Shown: positions 1-8,378 of the stretch, piece after piece
Position numbering within the stretch: position 1 is the stretch's first letter
How the letters are laid out: every line of letters starts with the position of its first letter
Origin: CAMDPA01 sp964574325
GTDB taxonomy: Bacteria > Pseudomonadota > Alphaproteobacteria > Rhizobiales > Hyphomicrobiaceae
Assembly: GCA_964574325.1 (NCBI GenBank)
Contig: CAZNMY010000013.1
Location: forward strand, 1 to 64,000
DNA length: 64,000 nt
Direction: 5' to 3'
The notes under the pieces: generated by a model
Seen by the model: the letters and a program-made list of their open reading frames with translations, nothing else
What the model was told of the DNA's origin: nothing
The model's database searches: none
Translations under genes and position numbers: made by a program

Positions 1-880
1 CGATCAGCGCCTTCGTGCCGTCGCCGGTCGCGACATTGCCCGCCACCACCTGCGTGCGGTTCGACATCTTCTTGATGCGGGTCACGGCCTCCAGCACCCG
101 GATCGAGTGACCGTGTGCGGTATCGACCACGATCAGGTCACAGCCCGCCGCGATCAGCCTCTCGGTGCGCTCGAAACCGTCCTCGCCCACGGTGGTGGCG
201 GCGGCGACCCGGAGCCTGCCCTGCTCGTCGACGGCGGCGTTCGGGTTCTTCTCGGCCTTCTCGATATCCTTCACCGTGATGAGGCCGACGCAGCGATAGT
301 CGTCGTCGACCACGATGAGCTTCTCGATGCGATGCGCGTGCAGGAGCCGCTTGGCCTCCGACTGATGTACGCCTTCCTTGACCGTGATCAGCTTATCGCG
401 CGTCATGAGCTCGGCGACCGGAGTCGCCGTGTTGGTCGCGAAACGCACGTCGCGGTTGGTCAGGATGCCCACGAGACGCTTCGTCTTGGGCTCGACCACG
501 GGCACGCCGGAGATGCGGTTGCGGCTCATCAGGTCGAGCGCGTCTTTCAGCGTGGCGCTGGGTGATATCGTGAGCGGGTCCACCACCATTCCGGAGACGA
601 AGCGCTTCACACGCTCGACGTGCTCGGCCTGGACGGCCGGCTCGAGATTGCGGTGGATCACACCGATGCCGCCGGCGAGCGCCATGGCGATCGCGAGACG
701 GCCCTCGGTCACGGTATCCATGGCGGAGGACACGATGGGTATCTTGAGCTCGACCGTCTTGGTGATCCGTGTACTCACGTCCACCTGGCCCGGCATCACC
801 TCCGAGGCCTGCGGCAGCAGCAGAACGTCGTCGAACGTCAGCCCCACCCGATCGAGGTCGGCAACGGCGCCCTTGGGCAT
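1..880 (-). CDS. guaB: Inosine-5'-monophosphate dehydrogenase, 3' part missing
   Basis: Oxidises IMP to XMP with NAD+, the committed step of GMP synthesis, in the cytosol. About 293 N-terminal codons are visible. The protein opens MPKGAVADLDRVGLTFDDVL, the usual IMPDH start, followed by the first part of the TIM barrel (SSAMDTVTE, GGIGVIHRN). The inserted pair of CBS domains follows (ISGVPVVEP, LVGILTNRD, RIEKLIVVDDD), then the return to the barrel (DTAHGHS) near the window edge. The catalytic Cys loop lies beyond position 1. The ATG at 880 is preceded by a good ribosome-binding site (CTGGAG about 9 bases upstream). It is divergent from the FAD oxidoreductase at 1279. The identification is secure. 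Confidence 0.97.
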   Translation of the reverse strand, partial: MPKGAVADLDRVGLTFDDVLLLPQASEVMPGQVDVSTRITKTVELKIPIVSSAMDTVTEGRLAIAMALAGGIGVIHRNLEPAVQAEHVERVKRFVSGMVVDPLTISPSATLKDALDLMSRNRISGVPVVEPKTKRLVGILTNRDVRFATNTATPVAELMTRDKLITVKEGVHQSEAKRLLHAHRIEKLIVVDDDYRCVGLITVKDIEKAEKNPNAAVDEQGRLRVAAATTVGEDGFERTERLIAAGCDLIVVDTAHGHSIRVLEAVTRIKKMSNRTQVVAGNVATGDGTKALI

Positions 881-1278
881 GGCTGTAACTCCAGAGGTTG
901 AAATCACGGGAAGACGGCGGCATCCGGCCGGAACACGTCTGCGATTTCAGGAGCGCGTTAGCATGGGCGCGATCCGAAATAAAGCTTCCCCGGGGGATTA
1001 CCCGGGGCGATCGGGTGAATCTGTGAGTGACGTTTCAGGAGAATGCTGGACCTGTGGGTGTCCTCTTGATTCCCGAGGGGTGAGCAACCTGCTGCGGCAG
1101 GCGGCGGGCAAGGGCGGCCTGCGCGTCAAACGCGGTCCCGGGCCTGCCCCTCGTTCGAGGCGAGCGGCCGGATCTGGTCGACATACGTGCGATTTTCTCC
1201 CATTGCCTGCGAGTCTCTGTGGTCTTGCCCCCTGGCTTGCCGATTGCCCTCGAAGCGCCCGCGCGCCATATACGGGCC
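881..1278. other. Intergenic region between guaB and FAD oxidoreductase
   Basis: About 400 bases between divergent genes, so it should hold both promoters. The one structure I see is a short hairpin with arms at 988-994 and 1001-1007 (CCCCGGG/CCCGGGG). Open frames here are short, lack recognisable domains and run into neighbouring genes, so I annotate no gene. No riboswitch or promoter was recognised. Confidence 0.5.
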
Positions 1279-3000
1279 ATGCCAACACGCGCTTTCGACG
1301 TCGCCATCATCGGAGCCGGCCACAACGGCCTCGTCACCGCCGCCTATCTGGCGAAGACTGGGGCGAGCGTGGTGGTGCTCGAAAAGAACAACGTCGTGGG
1401 GGGCGCGGCCGTCACCGAGGAGTTCCATCCGGGGTTCCGCAACTCGGTCGCCGCCTACACGGTGAGCCTGCTCAACCCCAAGGTGATCCACGACCTCGAT
1501 CTCGCCCGCCACGGCTTGCGGATCGTCGAGCGGCCGGCGGCCAACTTCTGGCCTTTGTGCCCCTCCACCTCGTGGGGAGGGGTTAGGGGTGGGGGGCTCC
1601 AGCCGGCCCCATCGATTACCACCCCCCCCGTCCACTCCCCACCAGGGGGAGGGGGGAAGTACCTCTTGATGCCCTATGGGCTCGCGAACCGGCAGCGGGC
1701 GATCGCGCAATTCTCCACTCGAGACGCCGAGCGGTTGCCGGCCTACGACGCGGCGCTGGAACGGGCGGCACTGGTCCTGCGCGATCTCGTTCTGACGACG
1801 CCGCCCAATGCCGGCGCGGGCCTCTTGGAACTGATCCGCTCGGCCCCCCTGGCGCGGCGACTCGCCAAATTGCCGATCGAGGACCAGCGCCTGGTGCTCG
1901 ATCTCTTCACGAAAAGTGCCAGCGACTATCTCGACACCTGGTTCGAGAGCGATGTCGTGAAAGCGTCGTTCGCGTTCGACGGGATCGTCGGGGCCTTTGC
2001 ATCGCCGCACACGCCGGGGACGGCGTACGTGCTGCTCCACCACTGCTTCGGCGAGGTCAACGGCAAGTCGGGCGTGTGGGGCCACGCGATCGGCGGCATG
2101 GGGGCGATCACGCAGGTGATGGCGCGGGCGGCCGAAGCGGCGGGAGTCGTGATCCGGCTCGATGCGGGCGTCGAGGAAGTGCTGATCGAGAACGAGCGTG
2201 CGGCGGGAGTTCGGCTCACCGGCGGGGAGACGATCCGGACGCGGGTCGTGGCCTCGAACGTCGGACCCAAGCTCTTGTTCAGCAAGCTCATTCCGGCAGG
2301 TGCAGTCAGCACGGAGCTGCACGCGCGGTTCACGGGCATCAAAACGGGATCGGGCACGTTCCGGATGAACGTGGCGCTGAACGCGTTGCCGAATTTCAGT
2401 TGCCTGCCGAGCCCGAGCGACGGGAGTGCGGGTTCGCATCACGGCTCGGGTATCGTGATCGGTCCGACGATCGATTATCTCGATCGCGCCTACATCGACG
2501 CGCGTCTCAACGGCTGGTCGGCATCGCCGGTCGTGGAGATGCTGATCCCGTCGACGCTGGATGCTTCGCTGGCGCCCGCTGGCCAGCACGTGGCGAGCCT
2601 GTTCGTGCAGCACGTGGCGCCGCGGCTGCCTGCCCCACGCTCGTGGGAGAACCCGGCCGAGAAGGCTGCTTTTGCGGAGGTCGTGATCGACACCGTGACG
2701 CGGTATGCACCGAATTTCCGCGGATCAGTCATCGGCCGGCAGGTGCTGTCGCCGCTCGATCTCGAACAGCGGTTCGGGATGATCGACGGCGACATCTTCC
2801 ACGGGCAGTTGTCACTCGACCAGTTGTTCTCGATGCGGCCCGTGCTCGGCTACGCCAATTACCGGATGCCCGTGCACGGGCTCTATCTGTGCGGTTCGGG
2901 CGCGCATCCCGGCGGCGGCGTGACGGGCGCGCCCGGTCACAATGCCGCCCGCGAGATCGCACGCGACCTCAAGCGCGATCCGCCGTGGATGCGGGGGTAG
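1279..3000 (+). CDS. Phytoene-dehydrogenase-like (PYROXD2-type) FAD oxidoreductase with in-frame insertion
   Basis: A 573-residue amine-oxidase/CrtI-fold flavoprotein. The N-terminal dinucleotide-binding motif is clear (VAIIGAGHNGLVTAAYLAK, then VVVLEKNNVVGGAA). The C-terminal FAD motif is LYLCGSGAHPGGGVTGAPGHNAA. The sequence fits the PYROXD2/COG1233 group, whose bacterial substrates are mostly unknown, so I give no reaction. Translation begins at ATG 1279 just before the Rossmann motif; an earlier in-frame start at 1219 would add a non-family tail. Codons 95-126 come from an inserted GC-rich palindrome that keeps frame. Without it the protein would be about 540 residues, close to the family length. 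Whether the insertion is tolerated is unknown. Confidence 0.85.
   Translation: MPTRAFDVAIIGAGHNGLVTAAYLAKTGASVVVLEKNNVVGGAAVTEEFHPGFRNSVAAYTVSLLNPKVIHDLDLARHGLRIVERPAANFWPLCPSTSWGGVRGGGLQPAPSITTPPVHSPPGGGGKYLLMPYGLANRQRAIAQFSTRDAERLPAYDAALERAALVLRDLVLTTPPNAGAGLLELIRSAPLARRLAKLPIEDQRLVLDLFTKSASDYLDTWFESDVVKASFAFDGIVGAFASPHTPGTAYVLLHHCFGEVNGKSGVWGHAIGGMGAITQVMARAAEAAGVVIRLDAGVEEVLIENERAAGVRLTGGETIRTRVVASNVGPKLLFSKLIPAGAVSTELHARFTGIKTGSGTFRMNVALNALPNFSCLPSPSDGSAGSHHGSGIVIGPTIDYLDRAYIDARLNGWSASPVVEMLIPSTLDASLAPAGQHVASLFVQHVAPRLPAPRSWENPAEKAAFAEVVIDTVTRYAPNFRGSVIGRQVLSPLDLEQRFGMIDGDIFHGQLSLDQLFSMRPVLGYANYRMPVHGLYLCGSGAHPGGGVTGAPGHNAAREIARDLKRDPPWMRG
1561..1656. repeat. Palindromic repeat element inserted in-frame in a coding sequence
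   Basis: A 96-base GC-rich imperfect inverted repeat. The left half runs about 1561-1597 (core GTGGGGAGGGGTTAGGGGTG) and the right half about 1619-1656 (CCACTCCCCACCAGGGGGAG). On the minus strand it reads PPTPNPSPRGGG, a translation typical of dispersed alphaproteobacterial intergenic palindromes. Its length is a multiple of three and no stop appears in the host frame. Confidence 0.75.
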
Positions 3001-3017
3001 AAGTACGCCACCGCGGA

Positions 3018-3356
3018 TCATCCATTCGATGCTTGGGTCTTGCGCTCACTTTCACAGGCGCGCAGGGCGTCGAATATCAGGTACTCCTTCTGCCGATTGC
3101 CAGCCTTGACCTCGGAGCACACGCGAGCGGTCTCACCGGATGCCGTATTCGAGATGGGCTTCATCTCGCATCGGAACCTCGTCGATTTGAAGTCCGCCAG
3201 CAATTGGCCCTCGACCTTGACGCATTTCTGTCGACTGGGATTCGAATGCCAGTTGAATGCGAATTTCCCTTGCAGTGCATCGGGCGTTTCAGCGGCCGCC
3301 GGAGCGAGCGGCAGACACGAAGCGACAGCTACAAGTCCAAAACGAATAATCGGCAT
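3018..3356 (-). CDS. Small exported protein of unknown function
   Basis: A 112-residue protein read from ATG 3356 (an in-frame ATG at 3377 would add seven residues). The N-terminus is a signal peptide: a short charged start, the hydrophobic run IIRFGLVAVASCLPLAP, then an AAAET cleavage region. The mature part carries four cysteines (QKCVKV, RFRCEMK, RVCSEV, RACESE), suggesting two disulfides in a periplasmic protein. I do not recognise a family. It is convergent with the FAD oxidoreductase, ending 17 bases after that gene's stop. Confidence 0.65.
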   Translation of the reverse strand: MPIIRFGLVAVASCLPLAPAAAETPDALQGKFAFNWHSNPSRQKCVKVEGQLLADFKSTRFRCEMKPISNTASGETARVCSEVKAGNRQKEYLIFDALRACESERKTQASNG

Positions 3357-3596
3357 CGAAACTCTCCACCGGCGCAACCAAGGAGCCCGAAGCTACAGGA
3401 TGTTCCCCGATAGTGCCGGCGGAAAATGCGGACATGGGAAATCGGGACAACACCCCCGGCTCACGCCAGAAGCCGTAGACAGATGCCGCAATCCAGGGGT
3501 GTGCCTCGCATGCTTTCTCCGCTGGGTCCCGCGTCTCGCCCGCCGAAGCTCTCTTCGCACGGGATGACTGGAGAATTGAACTGCCCTGATCCAGCC

Positions 3597-3638
3597 CTCT
3601 CGGCCCTGTCCTCTCGGCCCTGTCCTCTCGGCCCTGGC
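3597..3638. repeat. Three tandem 14-bp repeats
   Basis: The unit CTCTCGGCCCTGTC occurs three times head to tail at 3597, 3611 and 3625; the last copy ends GGC instead of GTC. It lies in the roughly 375-base gap between two exported-protein genes, in which I see nothing else. Confidence 0.85.
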
Positions 3639-3732
3639 GCAGCCGCCGACGCAGCTTTACAATTCCTCGATGCAAGGTGCGCGCGTGGTGCGGCCGGCAG
3701 CAGCGTTGGAGATGCTCGTGTGGCGTCGCGTC

Positions 3733-4428
3733 ATGAGACACACCGCAAAAGGCCTCGCCGTCACTTTGGCGACAGCGATGGCGACGACTGCCCCCACGTC
3801 GAGCCGCGCCGAGCCCTTCAGCTTTCGCGGCATTGCACTCGGCACCAGCCTGGCAGATCTCAGGCGCATCCGGTTTCCCGAGAAGCCCGAAGCCCGCATC
3901 CTGTGTTCGCATGACGCCGAAGCGGCCGACATCCGCCCCACCTCCGAATACGTCGCGCCGGACCACGAAGCGCATGCCGGCGCCGTTGTTTGCACCGCCT
4001 ACACGTTCGGCAAGGTGCTCGGCGCCGCATCTCGAATCCTGCCCTCGGAGTGGATCGCAGCCCGGCTCGACGTCGGCGCGATCGAAGCCACGCCGTTCTT
4101 CTGGTTCGTGCCGCACGACAGAACCGCCGATGTCGAGGAGACCGGGCGTCTCTATCGCATCGCCATCCGGTCGAACTCGGCCTACTGGACCGCAACCCGC
4201 GCGGCATTCATCCGCCGCTATGGACCAGCCACCTCGATCGGCTCCGTCACGATCCGCCAGGAGGGTAAACGCGACCTTCCCGGCGAAACCCTGACCTGGG
4301 TCAACGACGAGAGCACGATCCGGCTCGTTCAACGCGACGAGGTCGCCACGCGCATGACCATGACGTTCGAAGAAAACCGGCTGAGCGGTGAACTGCGACC
4401 GCCACGGCGACCGGGTTCCTTTCAGTAG
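3733..4428 (+). CDS. Exported hypothetical protein
   Basis: A 231-residue protein. The chosen ATG at 3733 gives a convincing signal peptide (MRHTAKGLAVTLATAMATTA then a SSRAEP cleavage region). An in-frame ATG at 3670 would add 21 residues upstream of it. The mature region opens FSFRGIALGTSLADLRR, a pattern often seen at the start of periplasmic proteins of unknown role. It has two cysteines and a C-terminal half rich in beta-strand-like segments. No catalytic motif was recognised. It is convergent with the TAXI gene, with six bases between the stops. Confidence 0.7.
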   Translation: MRHTAKGLAVTLATAMATTAPTSSRAEPFSFRGIALGTSLADLRRIRFPEKPEARILCSHDAEAADIRPTSEYVAPDHEAHAGAVVCTAYTFGKVLGAASRILPSEWIAARLDVGAIEATPFFWFVPHDRTADVEETGRLYRIAIRSNSAYWTATRAAFIRRYGPATSIGSVTIRQEGKRDLPGETLTWVNDESTIRLVQRDEVATRMTMTFEENRLSGELRPPRRPGSFQ

Positions 4429-4434
4429 CGATCC

Positions 4435-5793
4435 TCAAACCACCTTCTGCTTCAGCCGTTCGCGCACGAGATCGAGGTGGTTGCGAAGGTTGTAGAACTG
4501 CTCGGCGAACTGTATCGGCACGGCCAGCCTTCCGACCGCGTCATCGATGTTGTCGAGCTTGGTGTGCAGCGTCGCCGCAGCACTCCTGGCATCCGGACCC
4601 GGCACGACTTCCGACACGTCCTCTTCGACCTCCTTGAGCCGTGCGTACCACTTCAGCAGACGCTGCCGGAAGCGCCACTTGTAGAGCGCGGGAAGGATCT
4701 TCACGAGCGGGATCAACACCGTCAGCAGCGGCACGAGGAACACGATCGCCCGCTCGACGAGGTTGGCGATCCAGTAGGGCAGGAAACGCTTCCAGAATGT
4801 CGGTCCGGATTTGTAGTAGCGCAGCGCGTCCGGATCCATTTCGAATTCGGGATCGGTCTGGGTTGGGAATTCTCCGGCCTTGGCGAACAGGCTGGCCTTG
4901 CCGTGAACTTCCTGTGCCGCCTCGGCCAGCAGCGCGATGATCGCGGGGTGCAGAGAATTCTGTGCGACGAGTGCTGCCTGAGGCGCTACCAGCGTGATGT
5001 CCTGATCGGGGATGTTCGAAGCGAGATCGAACACGCCCTGCGGCACCGTCAGCTTGGCGAGATAGGGGAAAATCTTCGTCAGCGCATCGGCCTGCACCAG
5101 GCTCATCAGCTTGACGTCCTTGTCGCGCACAAGACTTTGGATCAGTGGCGCTTGAGGCGCCAGCGCGAGGAAGATCGCGTCGAGTTCGCCTTTCTTGAGC
5201 GCATCGACGGCCGGCTGCCCGGTGACGGGAACGAGGGTCGCCGAACTCGCGGTGATCTGCCCTGCTTTCAGGATATCGTTGACCAGTGCGCGCGTGCCGC
5301 TGCCCTCGATGCCCACGGCGAGCCGCTTCCCGCGGAGATCTGCGAGCCGCTCGATCTTGGGGCCGCGATAGAAGATCCACAGCGGTTCATGGAAGACGCG
5401 CCCGAGCGACATCAGCCCCGGCGCGATCTCGCTGTTGCCGATGCCCCCTTGCAGCAGAGCGATAGACACGCCGCCAGAAGCATTCTGCAGCCGCTCCAGG
5501 TTCTCGATCGAACCCGCCGAAGTCCGAACGTCGAGCTTCACGCCGGAGCGCGCCAGAACTTCGGAGTACCGTTTGCCGAAGGCATAATAGCCGCCGGATT
5601 CGCCGCCCGTAGCGATGGTCACTTGCTTGGGGGGTGGTGGCGGCATGAAATGCATCGCCAGGAAGAACGCAGCGACGATCAGCACCAGGACCGGCCCGAG
5701 CGTGATCAGCAGCTCCCGGCCCAGCGCCATCGAAGGATTGGCGACGAAAGCCCGTCGCTTCCTGCTCACGTCGTTGAGCATCGGCTTCAGCAT
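4435..5793 (-). CDS. TAXI-family TRAP transporter solute-binding protein, membrane-anchored
   Basis: A 452-residue TAXI-type binding protein. An N-terminal transmembrane segment (LLITLGPVLVLIVAAFFLAM) is followed by the ligand-binding fold: VTIATGGESGGYYAFG, LRGKRLAVGIEGSGTRALV and a domain ending near PDALRYYKSGP. A second hydrophobic stretch (AIVFLVPLLTVLIPLVKILP) and a cytosolic coiled-coil-like tail follow. In the family this protein delivers a carboxylate or amino acid to a TRAP permease, but none lies nearby. ATG 5793 was preferred to ATG 5901, which would add an uncharacteristic 36-residue leader. Confidence 0.88.
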   Translation of the reverse strand: MLKPMLNDVSRKRRAFVANPSMALGRELLITLGPVLVLIVAAFFLAMHFMPPPPPKQVTIATGGESGGYYAFGKRYSEVLARSGVKLDVRTSAGSIENLERLQNASGGVSIALLQGGIGNSEIAPGLMSLGRVFHEPLWIFYRGPKIERLADLRGKRLAVGIEGSGTRALVNDILKAGQITASSATLVPVTGQPAVDALKKGELDAIFLALAPQAPLIQSLVRDKDVKLMSLVQADALTKIFPYLAKLTVPQGVFDLASNIPDQDITLVAPQAALVAQNSLHPAIIALLAEAAQEVHGKASLFAKAGEFPTQTDPEFEMDPDALRYYKSGPTFWKRFLPYWIANLVERAIVFLVPLLTVLIPLVKILPALYKWRFRQRLLKWYARLKEVEEDVSEVVPGPDARSAAATLHTKLDNIDDAVGRLAVPIQFAEQFYNLRNHLDLVRERLKQKVV

Positions 5794-6016
5794 TTGCGTG
5801 TTCCCCCGGTGATCCCGCCCGCTGCTCCCTCGGATTCGTCCGATCACGGCGGAACCTGTTTTCCCGGTGGTAAAATATAAAAGTGGCGCTCGCAATGCCA
5901 ATGCTGGTGGGCATCGGAGCGCATTATCAACGGATTGTATCGGATCTCGGGCACACGCGTGCGATCAAGGGAGAGCTATTATGCTGCCCGCAGAGAGAAA
6001 TTGCGCTCCTGACGTC

Positions 6017-7057
6017 TCAGGCAGCGTGGAATGCCGCTCTTTGATGAGTCGCATCCGGTGCGGCCACCAGCCCCGGGGCCAGGGCGAAGTCGGCAGCCCC
6101 TAGAGCCTCGATGACCTGGGCGGCCGGTCCACGGTTCAACCGCTTATCAAGGAGACGCGTTGCGAGCCGTGTGGCGTCGGCAATCGCCACGGCTTCGCCG
6201 GTGATGATTTCGACGCGCTGCAATTCGAGCCGGAGCAGAGCACGCGCTTCGACCGGCAGTGGCCGGTAGTGTTGGACGAGCCCGCCGTGGATCGATGCGC
6301 CCGGCATCGGCCCGCCGAACAGCGACCGCGCTTCGTTCAACGCCTCCTCACGCGATGGCCCGGCATAACCGGAGGCTGCCAGAGCCGCGCTGGCCGTGGT
6401 TTTCTCGATCAGATCCTGCCACGCTTCCATCGGCCATGCGTCGATCGGAGACATGACCATTTCAGCGTTGCCGGAGCCGCGCTGCGCGGCGACGGAAGCC
6501 TCGATGTCGAGCAGTATTTCGATCTCCGATTGCGTGATCGCGCGTGGTCCTTCGTTGCCGTAGGCGAACAGCAGGCGTCGGATCTGCTCGACCTCGGCCA
6601 GCGTGATCGCACCCGCGCCGATGCCTGACGCGGCCCGCAGCGGTCCTTCACCCGAGATCACCGCATCACGGATCTGGCCGAGTGCGAACGTCATCAGGCT
6701 CTCGGGCACCCAGCGAGCCTTGTCGATCACGTTCAAGATGAGATCGTGCTCGATTTTGGAGCGAATGCGTCCGGCGCTCGTCACGCGCGCGATCAGCCAG
6801 CCCGCAAGGGAGGCCGTGACGTATCCGGACGGCTCCAGTTCCCGCACGACGTAGTCTGTCAAAGTCTCGATGAAGAAGTCGGACCACGCGGGATCCTTGA
6901 CCCGTGCGAGGTTCTGCGCGCGAAACAGCGCTTCGATGTCGCCCGCGCCGAGCTGCGTTTCGAGCGCGAACGCGCGCCGCAGTGTGGCCACGTCGGAATC
7001 GCGAATGCTGCCGCGCTGGCAGATCGCATCGATCGCCAATAATCGGAGCGTTGTCAT
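6017..7057 (-). CDS. Conserved-looking helical protein of unknown function
   Basis: A 346-residue soluble protein, predicted almost wholly alpha-helical, with no signal peptide or membrane segment. It appears to contain two related blocks: one around DIEALFRAQN...DPAWSDFFIETL and a second around SEIEILLDIEASV...EAWQDLIEKTT. This acidic helical pattern recalls TerB-like or EF-hand-like repeats, but that is only an impression. The C-terminal third is alanine- and arginine-rich. The divergent FAA hydrolase lies 341 bases away across a hairpin-rich region. I do not assign a function. Confidence 0.7.
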   Translation of the reverse strand: MTTLRLLAIDAICQRGSIRDSDVATLRRAFALETQLGAGDIEALFRAQNLARVKDPAWSDFFIETLTDYVVRELEPSGYVTASLAGWLIARVTSAGRIRSKIEHDLILNVIDKARWVPESLMTFALGQIRDAVISGEGPLRAASGIGAGAITLAEVEQIRRLLFAYGNEGPRAITQSEIEILLDIEASVAAQRGSGNAEMVMSPIDAWPMEAWQDLIEKTTASAALAASGYAGPSREEALNEARSLFGGPMPGASIHGGLVQHYRPLPVEARALLRLELQRVEIITGEAVAIADATRLATRLLDKRLNRGPAAQVIEALGAADFALAPGLVAAPDATHQRAAFHAA

Positions 7058-7200
7058 GGCAGAGCCTCGAGCTGAACTGAGGATGCCGACGCTAGGCAGT
7101 GCTGGTAAACAACTTCCTAATATTGAGCAGTGTGCAACAGTGCCGAGACCGGCCGTGTCGCTTCTGCATCACCCGTTGGGTGGGCTCTGCGGCATATGCT

Positions 7201-7276
7201 AGTGTGGCGTCGCGCTTGAATTGACCTGTTCGTGCGGCACGGTTGGAGTCAATTGAAGCGCGATGAACGCCACACT
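7201..7276. repeat. Long inverted repeat (hairpin or MITE-like)
   Basis: Left arm 7201-7224 (AGTGTGGCG, TCGCGCTT, GAATTGA blocks) pairs with right arm 7249-7276 read in reverse, with one four-base bulge. The loop is about 24 bases. It lies between divergent genes, so it may be a regulator site, an RNA hairpin or a small non-autonomous repeat. Confidence 0.7.
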
Positions 7277-7305
7277 AAGCTCATGATTTCTCTAGTGGCC
7301 CTTGT

Positions 7306-7357
7306 GTCGCGCCTAAATCGTCAACGGTTCCGGCCAGGACAGCGATTTAGGCGCGAC
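7306..7357. repeat. Perfect 15-bp inverted repeat upstream of FAA hydrolase gene
   Basis: Left arm GTCGCGCCTAAATCG at 7306-7320 and its exact reverse complement at 7343-7357, separated by 22 bases. It ends 41 bases before the ATG of the FAA hydrolase gene. It could be an operator or an attenuator-like leader structure. Confidence 0.75.
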
Positions 7358-7398
7358 GGGCCGCTGGTGTAGGGTCGCGACCGGAGAGGCAGAAACGG

Positions 7399-8331
7399 AT
7401 GAGCTATCGGCTGTTGTCGTATCGGGTGGGGGGCGGTGGGGTCCGCACTGGGCTGTTGGTGGGCGACGACGTATTTGACCTCTCGGCCGTTACCGGCGAC
7501 TCGGCCCACGCGAGCCTAGGCGCGGTGCTGGCCGGGTGGAGCGCGCTCGAGACCGATCTCGCGCAACGTGTGTCCGGATTAACTTCCGCCTCCCGCGTCG
7601 GTGGGCTTGCCGAAGTGTCGCTCGCAGCGCCGGTCGCGGAAGGAGCAGCCATCTACTGCGCGGCGGCCAACTTCAAGGACCACATGATGGCGATGGCCGC
7701 CAAACTCGGCATCCCCCCCGAGCCCGACCCGCGCCAGCTCGACGTCAAACCTTATCACTTCCTCAAGCCCACGCGGCAGACCGTCGCCGATCCCGGCGCC
7801 GTCGTAGCACTGCCCAGATACGCTTCGTGCATCGACTGGGAAGTGGAGCTGGTTGCCGTCATCGGCAAGCCCGCCCACGAAGTCTCCATCGGCACGGCGC
7901 TCGACTACGTCGCGGGCTACACCGTCGGCAACGACATCTCCGTGCGCGATCGGCCTTTCATGAAGCGCCCGAACGTGCCCGACGGCTCGCTGTTCCGGAC
8001 GGATTTTCTCGGCATGAAGGGCTTCGATCGCAGTTGCCCCATCGGTCCCTGGATCGTCCCGGCCAGCGCGATCCCCGATCCGCAGCGCCTCGGCATGAAA
8101 CTGTGGGTCGACGACAAGCTCGAGCAGAGCTCGTCGACGTCGCAGATGATTTTTTCGGTAGCCGAGCAGATCGCGCATCTGTCGACGTACGCGACATTGC
8201 TGCCGGGCGATCTGATCCTCACCGGCACACCCGCAGGTACCGGCGCGGAGAGCGACAGGTTCTTGAAACCCGGCCAGACCATGCGCGCCTGGATCGAGCA
8301 CATCGGGGAGCTGCGAATGTCGGTCGCATGA
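7399..8331 (+). CDS. Fumarylacetoacetate hydrolase (FAH) family protein
   Basis: A 310-residue FAH-fold enzyme. Family members cleave C-C bonds or decarboxylate/hydrate beta-keto acids, often in aromatic catabolism, using a divalent metal. The metal site is visible in DWEVELVAVIG, followed by GYTVGNDISVRDR. The C-terminal catalytic fold contains LLPGDLILTGTPAGTG. The insert KPYHFLKPTRQTVADPG matches the substrate-lid region. The N-terminal 80 residues form the usual smaller domain. Substrate cannot be read from sequence. It is followed after 47 bases by the glycosyltransferase-like gene on the same strand. Confidence 0.93.
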   Translation: MSYRLLSYRVGGGGVRTGLLVGDDVFDLSAVTGDSAHASLGAVLAGWSALETDLAQRVSGLTSASRVGGLAEVSLAAPVAEGAAIYCAAANFKDHMMAMAAKLGIPPEPDPRQLDVKPYHFLKPTRQTVADPGAVVALPRYASCIDWEVELVAVIGKPAHEVSIGTALDYVAGYTVGNDISVRDRPFMKRPNVPDGSLFRTDFLGMKGFDRSCPIGPWIVPASAIPDPQRLGMKLWVDDKLEQSSSTSQMIFSVAEQIAHLSTYATLLPGDLILTGTPAGTGAESDRFLKPGQTMRAWIEHIGELRMSVA

Positions 8332-8378
8332 GATCGCGCGGCCCGGGACGAGGCAGCCGTGCTAAATTCCAAAACGAT

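Noticed and set aside
1126..2613. 495-codon minus-strand frame opposite the FAD oxidoreductase
   Set aside because: It is a shadow of the plus-strand gene; the only recognisable part is the PPTPNPSPRGGG repeat translation.
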